This document shows positions 25,309 to 38,283 of a stretch of 64,000 bases of DNA, piece after piece. Both the position numbers and the translations under genes were made by a program. The notes beneath the pieces were generated by a model. That model saw only the letters and a list, made by a program, of their open reading frames with translations, was not told the origin of the DNA and ran no database searches. Numbering within the stretch: the first letter of the stretch is position 1; each line of letters begins with the position of its first letter. Origin of the DNA: Macrobrachium rosenbergii (Eukaryota > Arthropoda > Malacostraca > Decapoda > Palaemonidae); assembly GCF_040412425.1 (NCBI RefSeq), contig NC_089782.1:24673122-24737121 (forward strand). The letters run 5' to 3'.

Positions 25309-26955
25309 GGTACTTGGTACCTACCCACGCATTTAAGAGGAAATGTCATTTATTCAATGACTGTTACGTAGTCGCTCTGTTACATCTACGAATCAGTGTT
25401 TCCGCTTTACCGAGAATGTAGAGCATCTCCCAAGTATCCCAACGGAAACGGATCGAGAAGATACCGGGTGGTTTATTCAGGAAATGCGTAGGGAAGGCGA
25501 TGCAGATCGGCAAGTGATGACGTTGGAGCTTCCCAGGAGGGGAATCGTGATTTGCAGGTTCATTTGGTACTTCATTTTACTTGGCGCTTTTTTTGTGTGT
25601 GAGTGCTTAGAAGACAGGAGACTACCTTGTTGCTGTTAGTGTTCGTTAATGTTTGTTGCTTTTTGTTAAAGAACGCTAGAAATACGTACAAAGAAAGACA
25701 TTGCAGAAACAACAAAGGTCTTCGTAGTGACATAGGGTTTGTATGCACCAAATGAATGGAAGCCGGATATAGCGAAAGTTATGAGAGAGAGAGAGAGAGC
25801 GTCTAGACGTGGGAGAGAGGGGGTTGTGATGGGTGGAAGCCCCAGAATGGAGGAGGAGGGGGAGGAGGTAGGATGAGTTCTTCTTGGGGAGGAAAGTGAG
25901 GGGAGACTGGAGGGCCAAGGAAGGGGAGAAATGACTCAGACGCCTGAGGGGAAATCCTCAGGTTTACGTCTCTCTTCCCAAAATGCTTCGTTTCTTCGGG
26001 AGGGGAGGAGAAGGGCTTCTCAGGCTGTCAGTGTAGAATGTTGGTCGTCGCTCGTACATTCACTTAACTATATGTTTGTAAAACGCCGCTTAATTTTCTC
26101 TCTTAAAATATAATTGATTATTTCTGTCCCCATGAAGGATTTGTTACATTTTTTTTTTTTTTTGGTGGAAATTGAAGAGACGCCAAACTGGGGAAAACAG
26201 TGTCATGTGTGTATTCCACCCTACCGTATTTTCATTGAGTTGCACTTCAATTTTCAATTTTTTCCTCGCCGTGCGGCGACATGGCCATGGTACATCGATG
26301 AACGAAACAGCAGAGAAAAGTCAAGGGTTGGCCGAGGGAGGCCGCTTTGGTGGTGATGGTGGTGGTGGTGGTGGTGTTTGGTTGGCAGTCAAGTGACAGA
26401 GGTCCTAGCCTTCGAGTCCCTTACTGGCGCACTCGCCCGTTCTTACATAGATATACACTTCATACACATAAACAACCATACACTTCTACACGCGCACGAA
26501 CGAAATTCCGTCAGTGTATGAGGTGATGGGTTTGTATGCGAGGAAGCTCGGAAGTCGTCGAGTGTTAAGTGTGAGGTGGGGAGAGAAGAAAGACTCTTGA
26601 GAAAAGAGTCGAAAGAACAGTTATCGCAAAGGTCGCGGTTGTAGAGTATGTGTTGGATCGCTCTGCCATGCCATCCATTCACTGCTCTCGGTCTCGGTGC
26701 CTTAATAGTGCCGCTTTATCGGGGTGTGTGCATGCGTGTGTCCGTATTCTGAGTGTCGTTTTGGAGATATGAAATACATTCAGTGCCTAAAAGATAAAAG
26801 AAGATTTGACGTTCGTGGGTAGTGGGGTGGTGGAGAAAGTGCCGTGATGGGAGTGAAGGACGGACGTTGGGTACCTCTGGCGAGCATTTTGTTCGTTTTA
26901 ATGTCGTCCTTAAAGTGATGACCTTTTATGGGAGAAGTGGTGAAGCATCGAGTGG

Positions 26956-26991
<36 letters not shown>

Positions 26992-28640
26992 GAGGTATTT
27001 TTGATGGAACCATTTGCCCACAAGGCATGCATAATGTTTTGGCAGTGAACTTGTGTGAACGTTGAAAAGCCAAGAGTCTGTCCGTTAGGTTCATCTTGTA
27101 AAGACATCTTCAGTGGCCGTGGTGATGCCACGGGTTAAGGGGGACTCCGGCAGTGCCACAGTGCCTCGGCAGTGAGTGCCTTGCAGTTCCTCTCCCGCGC
27201 CTCATCCTTCTCCTCTACCTCTTTCGGGAAAAGAACTGTGGGAGTTTCCTCGGGGAATTTCTCACCGCCTTTGGAAAATGGCAGATTTTTATTTTTACCC
27301 CGTTCTCTCTGTAAATAACGAAGTTTTTTATGTGAAAGAAAAACCTTTTTAATGTTTTTTGAAATTGGTGTTGTGGTTTTGGAAAAATAAGTCTCAGGAT
27401 GTTGATTCATATTTTAATGAATTTGAAAACACCAGAGTTAGAGTGATTCTGTGGGAGTGTCGCGAAGGACTTGAAAATATTTGCAGCATTAATTTTTTGA
27501 GAGTTTAGGGCATTGAGACCATCAGAATCCTGGTGTATGTATACATGTATAAAGTGCACGATTAGGAAAGCTGTTCATGAAATGTTTTAACTTTATACGT
27601 TTCGCCTAAAGACTGTATAATGAGACACTTCGTCTAAACACCCTATAATGAGTTGTAATAACTAAGTAATACTCGCTGTTAATTTCTGGTTCCGGAATAG
27701 GGTGCATTGTATTTTGGGGGGAGACCAACTATGGCCCCTTAGAAAACCGCTAAAAAAAAAAAGCACACGCCTGAAAAATAAGTTAAATTGAAGTAACAAG
27801 TGACTCCGACGAGTTGATGTCCGTACCATTGGGAAGTCCGCCGTGACATTTCCATTTTCCGGCGGCACATCTCTTTCTGGAGGAAGAAGTAATTGACTAG
27901 GGGGGGAGTCCCATGACCTGGGTTGCGTGAGTTATCTGGTGTAGGGTTCGCCGGGGGGGAGGGGTAATTTTTTTTTTTTTTTTACTCTGTCAGGGAAGGG
28001 ATGATGTACACTCGCCAACGCCCCTGTTCGTCCCTAGTTTACTGTAGTGAGTTAAGGTTGTGTGTGTGTGTGTGTTTGTGTGAGGGGGAAAAAAATTGTT
28101 AATAATGTGCATCTTCGTTCCCCACATGGACTGACGTAACAAATTCATGCCATTGTAATTCGTTTTATTTGTGTGATCAGATGTCAAGTAAAGGACCAAT
28201 AGTAATGGTATTGATTGTAAGTGTAATTACATGAGTTATTTTTCACGAATTACTAGTAATCAGAATGTTCTGACTTTAACGTAAAGACGAGGGAAAGGGA
28301 AATTAAAGTGAATAAATTGTCTTATTACCTTAATTACAAATTTTTAGAGAAGTTCTATCAACTGTCTCAAACTGACTCACGCAATGATATGGACTTTAGT
28401 ACTGTTGGGATGATCAAAACGCAAGTCTAACCTTTTGCAAAGTAAAATGTTTTCATTAGGAGGGCTTGCTCAAACATTCGAAAACATCGGCATCGGGACG
28501 AATAGGTCAGAAGCGTGTTTTTCCGTTATAGAAAAGTCCGTTCATTTAGTTGTTGAATGAAATATCCGGCAGTGTGGGAGGAAGACTCCAGCCTGGGTTA
28601 CACTATACTGCACGTCTTATAAATTCAGGAAATTGTTAAA

Positions 28641-28690
<50 letters not shown>

Positions 28691-28765
28691 ATTGTCGTTA
28701 AGAAGAATACATTTTCTGGTCTTATTTTGTGTGAGCGGGGAAACTGATGGACCTTGAAGATTAGT

Positions 28766-28806
<41 letters not shown>

Positions 28807-28907
28807 TGCTGGCGAATCTCTTTTAAGGTTAAGTGTCATCTGAAATTCCTTAGAATGCTCTTTTTGGCCAGACTGTTAGGAAATGTTTAGGCAAACACTG
28901 CCCAACC

Positions 28908-28950
<43 letters not shown>

Positions 28951-29624
28951 TAACATCTCAGAATCTTTCTGACTTTCACACTGTGTTTAAGAGAATTTTA
29001 ACGTGAAAGTTGAAATTCTGGGAAAGAATGAAGTCATCATCTCATGTTTTCATCAATATGTACCTACATTTATCCGAAGATATTTTTAAAAGATGAAAAT
29101 ATATCACCTTTTTCCTTTGTATGTCAATTATGTATACTTGTAGTTTCTGTGTACACCCAGAATTCCATGCATATCAATACTGCACGCTGTATATGAATAA
29201 TTTTATGACAACATAGTTCGCTTATATGCAGACACTCTTACTATTGGAGTTTCTCGTATGTTGACGGATAAAATTAATATCCAGTTCATTCTGCCGCTGG
29301 AAACGAGTGCTTTGTGTCACGCCGGTGTTTTGCATATTTCATTTGATACCATTACCCGATATGCATTTATGCAGCGTTCCTTTGTGAATGATTTTGTTTA
29401 GGCCGTGATCAAAAACAAGGCTCTATTTGCGCTGTTTGTGTTGTCTTTGTTTGTCCGAAAAATTGTGTTCCTTTGAACAGGCGGTCGTACGTACAACTTC
29501 CGGAGTTGCGACGGGCACAGATAATTTCGTTGAATAAAAGTTCATGATGTTAAAGAAGAAGAAGAAAGGGTGTTTTAGATAATATGCTGCTGCTGCCGAT
29601 GCAAACATTAATCTTTGAATGGTT

Positions 29625-29723
29625 TAGATAATATGGTCTCTCTCTCTCTCGATCTCTCTCATTAATCTCTTGAACCAAAGTAATGAGAATTGTATGATGC
29701 TGATAACTATAAAGCATTTTTTG

Positions 29724-29758
<35 letters not shown>

Positions 29759-29815
29759 GAACCAAAGTAATGAGAATTTGTATGCTTAAAATGCTGATAA
29801 CTTAAAGCATTTTTT

Positions 29816-29855
<40 letters not shown>

Positions 29856-29908
29856 GAACCAAAATAATGAGAATTGTAATATGCTTAAAATTATGAAGCA
29901 TTTTTACT

Positions 29909-29975
<67 letters not shown>

Positions 29976-30090
29976 AAAGTTAGCCTAAGCAATGTAAATT
30001 GTATTGTGCTGAAAACTATAAAATATTTTTTGAAACTGTTTGCGAGCTTTCTCTCCCTCTCTCTGAATTGACCTCGGCAATGTTAATTGT
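29625..30090. repeat. Compound minisatellite with (CT)n between units
   Basis: Five units whose cores start at 29671, 29758, 29855, 29980 and 30065. The first three cores read TGAACCAAAGTAATGAGAATT and continue to AAAGCATTTTTTGAA; the last two are diverged. Each is joined by a (CT)n run of variable length, the longest at 29910-29971. Confidence 0.8.
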
Positions 30091-30504
30091 CCGAGTGTTA
30101 TTTTTCAATTTTTTTTCCATACGGCATATTGACAACATTATAAAATGTTGTGTGAATGTAAATCCCCCACATTATGCGCTGTTACGTACATTGTCATGTG
30201 ATTTTAACGCATGCTGATAAATGTTATCCGTCATGTGATTGTAACACGTGTTGATAAATGTTACCTTGTGGCCGTAGCGATTTGCAAATTAGACATGATT
30301 GCCCTAATTTTTCACTGTCCCATCCCGTGATGTGTGTCGCTTGTTTTCTGTTTCACGGATAACTAGATGATGCTTATGATTTTCGTTATAATATAATCAC
30401 CAATATGATTATTCGGGGTTATTTGTTTAGGTAAAAACACAAGAACATTTTGAACAGTGCGTAACGGGTGACATAATTTATACAGCAAGGCGAGTTTGTA
30501 CAGA

Positions 30505-30541
<37 letters not shown>

Positions 30542-31599
30542 TATTATTATTATTATTATTATTATTGTCCGTGTTTCATATGGAGAAGTAGTAGAAATGC
30601 ACATGACTAGACCTTTTTTAAGCTCTACCGACGAGAATACGCAAACGATTAAGCAATCATTAGATTAACAGTTGCTAACGAACAACCCCTAGATATTGGT
30701 TTCCATTTCTGTTGAGTATACAGTACGTTTATTCATATACGTATAGCATTCAAAGGACAAGCGGGAGGTTCAGCGTAGGCAAACAAAACCATTGCATATC
30801 TGTCAGTCACACACCGCGTGCACTATCGTTTATCCGCGCGTGTGATGGTGTTTTTTGGGAGTGGTGGTGTGATTGTGGGGTTGCTCTGCCGCTCCCTCGT
30901 GAAATTTTGATTCTTATTATGCCATTGATTTAGCCCTGGTTTTGTGGCCCTTTGTACTGTTTGCTTACTTTACCGTGTGTGTGCAATATTCGTATGTGAT
31001 GGCACGTATACTTTTTTTTTTATTTTTGTTTATATTTGCATGCGTGTATGCACACTTGCGTACATTTGGAGAGAGAGAGAATGTTGAAGTAATTCGGTCC
31101 AACACTATTGATGAATTTGTCACAGGAGAATATATATTTGTTATCCATAAAGAGGCTTCATCACTTGAACCGTTCTGTTATAACTAATCACTACTAGTGT
31201 TACTGACAGCAATTGTAATATTAATTTTGTTTTGTAACCGATGGGAATAGTCTTAACAGTGACCAAAAATAAGTGCTGTAATCGATGTGCCATGGGGCAA
31301 TACTAAAACCAGCACTGATAGATTTTCAAAGTAACGGTTATCGCTTTCAGAACAGTGATAGTCGTGGTACACATTGTGAAGGATTTATATTTTATTTTTA
31401 TTACTTTTTTTTTCGACAAGTCGAAAACTGTGTTGCTGATATTATTTAGAAGACATACACGCGTATGCGGTGTTTTGAAAGTATATTATTTGCCGAAATT
31501 GTAATGTGTAGAGAGAGAGATTTGGGGGGGGGAATACGGACTTTGGATTGGTTCTGCTATTGTTCTTCTTAGCAGTTACCGACAGGAATGGGAATCCGG
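30091..31599. other. No gene recognised
   Basis: AT-rich unique sequence around the ATT array. A hydrophobic open frame around 30942-31187 lacks an ATG start at its 5' end and has no splice context. Confidence 0.5.
30505..30567. repeat. (ATT)n microsatellite
   Basis: About 21 triplets with one insertion of T in the middle. Confidence 0.96.
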
Positions 31600-31778
31600 T
31601 GTAACTGAAACCTGGGGGTCATCTTCAGATAGATAGGAGTCTTATCATATTGTTATGAATGTCACTAATCATATAGTAAATAGAACAGGACCAAGAACTG
31701 TTCCTTGTGGGACACTTGATAAGACTTGGACCGGTTTGGCTAGTGCCCCATTAGCTGATACCTGAAGCAAGGCTTTCA
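31600..31778 (-). pseudogene. LINE reverse transcriptase relic, part with VPQG motif
   Basis: The minus strand over 31678-31713 reads VPQGTVLGPVLF, the conserved motif upstream of the catalytic Asp residues in non-LTR reverse transcriptases; VQVLSS precedes it in frame. Downstream the frame runs into stops and degrades. It continues the fragment at 32071-32300, from which it is separated by a family A insertion. The clade (jockey/CR1/RTE-like) cannot be fixed from this stretch. Non-functional. Confidence 0.75.
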
Positions 31779-31787
31779 TAGATTCAT

Positions 31788-32061
31788 CCCCGTAAGGGGG
31801 CAATGTCGTCAGTGCACCTTACGCGGTGGTAGGCACTACTAAATGTTCTTTGCATCGTCACTTAGGCCCCTAGCTGCAGCCCCTTTCATTCCTTTTACTG
31901 TACCTTCATTCATCATCTCTTTCTTCCGTTTTACAATTGATTCACAGCGCAACTGCGTTGGTTTCCTCCTGTTACACCTTTCAAACCTTTTTACTGTCAT
32001 AGGTCCCAGAGCTTGACCTTTGGCCTGAATTCTACATTTTATGCTGCTCTATTCTATTCTG
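31788..32061 (+). mobile_element. SINE-like family A, near full-length copy inserted in a LINE
   Basis: It starts CCCCGTAAGGGGGCAATG and contains the family hallmarks (CGTCAGTGCACC, AACCTTTTTACTGTC, CATAGGTCCCAGAGC, GGCCTGAATTCTAC); an internal stretch before CATAGGTCCC is missing compared with other copies. TAGATTCAT (31779-31787) and TAGGTTCAT (32062-32070) flank it, a likely 9-bp duplication with one mismatch. Both sides are pieces of one minus-strand reverse transcriptase, so this is a nested insertion. Confidence 0.75.
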
Positions 32062-32070
32062 TAGGTTCAT

Positions 32071-32300
32071 CTATTCGCTTTTCTATTTTGAGTTTGCTTG
32101 ATTCCAACAACATTGCAGGGAAGCGATGTGGACCAACCAGCTGTGAGTAATTTCTGAGAGTGTCTATGATCTAGACCAGGTGCGGCGGAGTAAATTCTGA
32201 GATTATCGATTTCCTTTTCGATCGTCTCGTCCGTTATGTTTATATCTCGCAGTGTCAGGGATCATGGCCGCTTAGGTCGGAGAATATACTTAGATAAAAC
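32071..32300 (-). pseudogene. LINE reverse transcriptase relic, N-terminal RT part
   Basis: The minus strand reads TDETIEKEIDNLRIYSAAPG, then LDH, over roughly 32160-32230. This matches the well-known start of non-LTR reverse transcriptases (I..I..LK..SAPGPDGI), here with LDH for PDG. It is followed by KLLTAGWST. The order and strand agree with the VPQG fragment at 31678-31713, so both belong to one element. Decayed. Confidence 0.65.
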
Positions 32301-32456
32301 ATTTATTTTGTGACTGTCTGCGCCTGAATGTACGGACGGGTATTTCGCTGACGAAATTTCGAAGGTTTCCTTTGATGATGTGAAAGGGACAGTTTACTCG
32401 TGGGGTGGAGGAGGTCGCTCTTCATTTTTTGAAGTTTGCGCGTATCATCATCATCA

Positions 32457-32685
32457 TTATTATTATTATATTATTATTATTCAGAAGATGAACCCTATTC
32501 ATATGGAATAAGCCCACGGGGGCCATTGAGTTGAAATTCAAGCTTCCAAAGAATATAGTCTTCATTAGGAAGAAGCAACAGAGGGTAATGGGAAATACAG
32601 AAAAAGGAGATAATTTATTGTAAAAACAGATGTAGTAACAAATTAATGCATAAATAAAAATGTAAGTAAAATATTAAATTAAAGG
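32457..32685 (-). mobile_element. (AAT)n-tailed dispersed element, family B copy 2
   Basis: Same family as 13986-14200: CAGAAGATGAACCCTATTCA, AAGCCCACGGGGGCCATTGA, AAGCTTCCAAAGAATATAGT, CATTAGGAAGAAG. It sits about 150 bases beyond the LINE relic at 32071-32300. The 3' boundary in AT-rich DNA is approximate. Confidence 0.65.
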
Positions 32686-32991
32686 TTGATTTGTGTTATC
32701 AGTAATTCTGAGAGAATGGCTTGAGTTCGACAGCGTTGACCGTAGAATGTGAAGGATTCTTTTTGTGTGTCGAAGCATGCCTGGGAGATTTTTCATATCT
32801 CGGATAGAAATTGTCTAACTCTTATTAAACATTTGAGTTGATGGTTTCAAGGTTTTCAGTATCATGCAGTGATGATTATTGCCGCCTTCATTGGATTGCG
32901 CGTGCTTCGTAGCAATTGTTATATTTTGTAGATGTGACACTTTTCGGTTAAACTGTTAAATGTTTTAGCTGTATTATAAAGTTAGTCAGAA

Positions 32992-33456
32992 GGTAGAGCC
33001 TCGATAACCAAGTCGGTTAGAGCAGCAGCTTCGGACTTCATAGAGGTCTGTGGCGCAGGTTCAAATCCGCAGCCAACCGGTCAGAGAGGCGGACTTTGCT
33101 ATCCGTGTAGACACCCCGGGATTATGTATGTAATCAACGGATAGGTTTGCTTAAAAGCAAACGGGTGTTACAGACTAATACACATACAAACAAAGCCACT
33201 CCAACATCTAAAAACATAACAGACACCTCACACGTCTCGACTGTCGACCTAACCACGCAACAACTTCTCGCTGCTGCGAGAAAGGGCGCTGGTGACTGGT
33301 ATAATACATGTACATATGCTACCGGGGTCTAAGCAATGACAGGCAGGGCAGCCGATCGAGACTACGGTCTATCCCCAAAAGCCAAATCAAAGTCCTTCAA
33401 AAGAAGGCATCGTGCTTAACCCATACAAATGGGGGGAAGAGCACGTTAAAAGAAGA
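32992..33456 (+). mobile_element. tRNA-derived SINE with 16-bp target-site duplications
   Basis: The 5' part is tRNA-like: an A-box-like stretch (ATAACCAAGTCGGTTAGAGC) and a B box GGTTCAAATCC at 33058-33068. The body continues for about 390 bases and ends GGGGGGAAGAGCACG TTAAAAGAAG. It is flanked by exact copies of ATAAAGTTAGTCAGAA at 32976-32991 and 33457-33472, the mark of target-primed retroposition. SINEs are copied by LINE enzymes and transcribed by RNA polymerase III from the internal boxes. The intact duplications suggest a fairly recent insertion. I associate the 3' sequence with decapod DNA, from memory. Confidence 0.85.
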
Positions 33457-34183
33457 ATAAAGTTAGTCAGAAAGGTCCCGGGACATTTTTGACTGATGGC
33501 TATATTGTCCACTTCACTCAGATTATCTGAACTGTAGTGTGGGAGGAGCCGATATGTTAAGATGCTGAGGTTCAATTCGGTTTCACGGGCTACCTAAAAT
33601 GAGTCTGTCTTATCGTTTGATCTAGATAATATGTTTTTGTATTTGTATGTAAAATATTAGATAACGTCCAGTTCAGGACGATCCAAATGACGTTCAGTAA
33701 AGGCAAGATTATAATTTTTCTTCTTACAACTCTCTTCTTAAAATAGCGATGCTTGCCATCCTACTCTTGATTGGTTGGAAACCCTAGATATTTGCAAATT
33801 GGAAAAAATGAGAGCTTAGCTGTTCCTGGTTGTCGTCACTGTGTATGTGTGTACGTATGTAAGAGTGGAATGGTAGTGTAGGGGCGATTAACTGAGGGCG
33901 AGGATAGGGATGGCGCGACAGCAGGATTGTGGGAGGGTGTGTGGGTTTTAGGTTGGAGAAGAATGGTTGAAAATTTTATGGGATTGGGCGAGTGATGTCG
34001 GCAGAGAGAGAGAGAGAGATAGCGAAAAAGGAAAATTCAACTGAAATTTAATTGATAATGTTGATAATAAGATGAGACAATATTTTATTGATCGCCTGCC
34101 AAGAAAGAGTGTTGTTCCTGGGGATATCTTCAGCACCAGGGTTATATATATCATCCAGTCATCGTTATGTGGCGTATAGATCG

Positions 34184-34241
<58 letters not shown>

Positions 34242-35233
34242 GAGAGGGAGGTGTTTGCGCGCGCAATGGAGTTTTAGCACATTTTTAAATGGAATGTCAC
34301 TGACCAAAGGTTGGTCATCCAGAAAGCTAATTTCCGGGGAAATGGCTCCCTTGCTCGGTTTTAGCCGCTCCACTTTTTGAAAATGAGAATTTAACTGGTC
34401 AAATTGATTTGCCGCATAGGTTTCTCTGCTGGAATGGAATTAGATGTTAAGTGTAATGGAAAAGTAGAGTTAGTTCTCGATGTCGTGCTTCGTGCCATCT
34501 TGTCAGGTGTCGTCTTACTTGGCTTTTTTTTTTTTTTTTTTTTTTTTTTATACCGTGTCATATCATAAGATGTACATTGAACGTAATATAATGGGTCTTT
34601 GACACGAGAGAGAGAGAGAGAGAGAGCCATGGATTTTTTTTTACTTTTTCATGTACTTCTTTTTGAGATTTTTTGAATTTGCACTCTCCAGCTATGTAAA
34701 TGGTTATATACATGTCAATAAATTTGTTGGTTTATTTGTGGTTTAACGAATATTACCATTGTTGATGGGTCACGTGTGACATTTGCCTTCATGATTTCAA
34801 GTTGTAGGTAGTTGTTTACCGGGGGCCCTAGTTTTGAATGAATGCGTCTTTAGTCATCAGAGAAGCATTTAAAACCTGGCCCTAAAGGAGTAGCCTAATT
34901 TCGAAGGCGATGTGGCTGTGGAAACATGAGGAGTGGTATACATTGCTGTACACCACTGTGTTTCCTTGTGCAGCAATGCCTTGTAGGCTTTTCATTCTTC
35001 TACTCTATTGTGTGAAGTGCTCCCAATTCCCTGGACGACATTGTGTGACGCTGAAGAAATTGAAGTCTCTTATCAGGGATGTAACATTTTGAGACTCGGT
35101 TGCAGAGAATCCATTATAATGGGAAGAATTGCTGTTGGAAATCTTGGATATTTTTTTTCTGACAATATCTGGAATCCATTGTAACTTTCAGCTTCATGTC
35201 ACGGAGCTTGTTTTTCATTTATAATTCAGTTGA

Positions 35234-35279
<46 letters not shown>

Positions 35280-35621
35280 CGAAGTCCTCGACAAAAGTAT
35301 TCTTAACAAAGATATACCTTACCGCCACCAGATGATTTAGTCTTCAGTCTTATTTATATGTCTTATTTGTATCTTTAAATTGAGAATTTTATCCTCTTGA
35401 TACTTAAAAAAGTGTAAGGCGTCAATCCCCGGTGAATTAGCCTCAGCAAATTTAAATGACAGGTGTTTTTATTACTCTGGCAGTGTACAAAGGAAATGGT
35501 CATCTGTGACTAAGAAGTGTAAAAGGCGTTTGTCATTTGAGTATTATCTGGGCCGGAAACGACACTCGAGACCCTCTCACGAACTCCTAATGATTGCCAG
35601 GCTCCGGGTATTTAATTTAGG

Positions 35622-36165
35622 TCTAGGAACATGCTGGTCGTGAATTGTTATTCTTATCCCTTTTTCATAAATGTATTTGTTCTTCGTGGTTATTTATGGT
35701 ATGGTTTTCTGTTTGTAACTTTTTTACCTGGGTATTATTTTCTGATGTCTAGGAACTTGTTAATTTTTTCTACTGATTATTTATCTGTATGATTTTCTAT
35801 TTTTAACATTTTTTTTTTTACTTTGGCATTATCCTCCGATATCTAGGAACTTGCTGAATTGTTATTTCTATCCCTTTTTTATTTTCTTATTTGTTCTTCG
35901 TGATTATTTATCGGTATGAGTTTGTATCTTGAACAATTTTACTTTGGTATTATCTTCTGATATTTGAATTATTCTTATCCATATTTTATTCATTTATATG
36001 TTCTTCGTGATTATTTATCTGCATGATTTTGTATTTTGAACATTTTTACTTTAGCATTATTTTCTGATACCTAGGAACTTTTATTTCTTTGTTCTATTTT
36101 CTCTACAGTATATAGTAACTTTTATTTCTTTGTTTCCTTTTCTTTACATATCTAGGAACTTATTT
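35622..36165. repeat. Degenerate T-rich minisatellite, about 100-bp units
   Basis: Five or six units marked by TCTAGGAAC at 35622, 35748, 35842, 36069 and 36147 (one unit near 35960 has lost it), with TTCTTCGTGATTATTTATC and ACTTTGGTATTATCTTCTG in between. Spacing varies from 78 to 126 bases. Confidence 0.65.
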
Positions 36166-36776
36166 TTGTTATCTTTTCTTTTTACAATCGGTTGGCCGTG
36201 AAAAGAGCCACGGACAGATCGCGCGCTGTCAACCGAATGGCGGAACGTTCTTAAAAAAAAAGAAAAAAAAATTGGGGTGAATAGAATATGTGTGGATGAT
36301 GTCCCTGGACATGTCGGTTGATGCACCCAGAAGTTTTTTATTCTATTTTTTTGTATAATTTTTTTTTTTACTTCATTTCTTTGCTTCTCGGGCATTGGCT
36401 TTGAACATTCCATTGATGGTAGTGAGGGGTAGATCCGTCTTTGCATCTTTTGAAGATTTCCATTGTTAGTGCGGTTTTTCCTTACCGACATTTTTTCCGT
36501 ATCTTATTTGCTATTGTTCAGGTTTATTTTTCTGTCGCTTTGTATTAGCGTAAATTTTTTCCCTGCTGAAGTGTTTTTCTGTTTTTTTTTATCTATTTTA
36601 ACACTTCATTTGTATTGTTGTAGAACAAAGATTTATCTTAAAAACCATTAGGGCGTTCACCTCTTAAAGTTAGATAGATAACTTTACAGATTTATTTGTG
36701 TGTGTTCGTCCAATTTCCTTTGGAAGTAATACCTATTGCCAGTTGAATTACCCACTGTCATTATGGCTATGCATTC

Positions 36777-36820
<44 letters not shown>

Positions 36821-36937
36821 ATTGTGTCCAATACAGCACGAAGGAACGCGTGCTTGAGAATATCACCAAGTGAATAAACTACGAAAGTACTTACTTGTTC
36901 AAAGTCCGGTTTTCACTCACCTTCCGACGTGGACGTA

Positions 36938-36939
<2 letters not shown>

Positions 36940-37013
<74 letters not shown>
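36940..37013. repeat. (TA)n microsatellite
   Basis: Uninterrupted TA run of about 74 bases. Confidence 0.97.
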
Positions 37014-37017
<4 letters not shown>

Positions 37018-38283
37018 ATGCATGCACGCTCCCGTGCTTGCTAGCGGTATTGGCTTCTTTCCAGTAAATGTCAAGAGACTATATACCATATCTATGTTTC
37101 CGATAGAAAACTTAAAGCAGAACGACCAACGATCTCCTCTCTCTCTCATAGTTGGAAGCCTGGAATACTGGGGACGTGACTTGGAGCAAGACAGTTGACT
37201 ATTTCTAAATCCTTTTAAACATCGTTGGAATTGATTTGATAGGACAGGGTTTGTGTTTAAAAATCTTGTGTTGATAAGTTTGTAGAATTATTTGGTGTAA
37301 AGGGAATGTAGGCACAGGACAATTTTTTTTTTTCTCTGTTGAAAAGGGAAGAAAATGTTTCTCCAATCTTATTTTCGAATAATTTTTTAATTTTACATCT
37401 GTATAAATTACTGTTTTGTTTTTCATCTTCTATTTTCCACGAAATCAAATACGAAACATCATCGAGCACTGGTATTATGTTCTTTTTAAATAGGAAGTGG
37501 CTCGTATCCTCATTAAATTAAACATTAGAATAATCGCAAACGCTGGAAGTTCCTCCATTGATTGAAATCGGAATCCTTAGATGACTGAGGATATGCTCGA
37601 AACTTAAGAAAAGAAAAAACTTAAAAGAAGACAAGAGTATTTTCAAAGGCTGCAAGTTCCTATAGAATGGTGCTGAGAACACTGCCAGCGCAAAAGTTTA
37701 TAACACTAAGAGTGAGTGGTCTCAACTTAGAAGACCCCTATGAAATGAGAATTGAATATTGCCGATCGCATTGAACTCTCACATGCGTTGAATGCAGAGT
37801 TATGTAAGCCTCAGTCTTTGACCTTCACCGACGTCTTCCACCAGGCAGGGTTTTGTTAAGGGTGTAAATTTGGAAGTTAATATGGTAGACTTCAAATTTG
37901 GCATTTGTGAGTTACTTATAAAATGACTTTGTTTTGTATTAAACTGTTTCGTATGTATTTTTTCGCATTACCAGTGTTTGTTTCTGGACGGATATTAACC
38001 TTCTCGGTCGCATAAAACCATTTTTTGCAGGCGTAATGTGTTACATGTGTCAGGAAGATCTTCGTGAAATTGCAAATTCAGAAGAGATAAGAATATTGAA
38101 CTGAAAGAGACTTGGTTCAAGTTTTTGCTTTCAATTAATGAATAAGTCTGTTCTGTGATAAAGCCGGGAAATTAAATTTGACGAGAGCAAAAACAGCAGT
38201 TAGAGCTTTTCTGGGCCCTCCCTCCCTCCCTCCGTCGGTACAATGAGATCCAAAAGCCCATTTGTCGGACTCGTTTAAATTAG

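Larger units (their letters stand above)
22798..29624. other. Non-coding stretch, GC and CpG richer at 25-27.2 kb
   Basis: Holds GA at 25020-25062 and 28767-28802, CT at 25265-25302, 26957-26987, 28644-28685 and 28911-28947, poly-T at 26149-26163 and 27969-27983. The 25.0-27.2 kb part has raised GC and CpG and G-rich patches and could include a regulatory region, but no start site, exon or known motif set is identifiable. A 7-bp hairpin (GACTCTT/AAGAGTC) is at 26592-26610. Confidence 0.45.
33473..38283. other. Non-coding stretch upstream of the gene's visible exons
   Basis: Holds CT at 34186-34238 and 35236-35276, GA at 34604-34626, poly-T at 34525-34549, TA-GT at 36776-36820, TA at 36940-37013 and the minisatellite at 35622-36165. 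No exon is supported. Confidence 0.55.

Noticed and set aside
32992..33070. True tRNA gene
   Set aside because: No convincing acceptor stem, and it heads a 465-bp element with target duplications, so it is a SINE.
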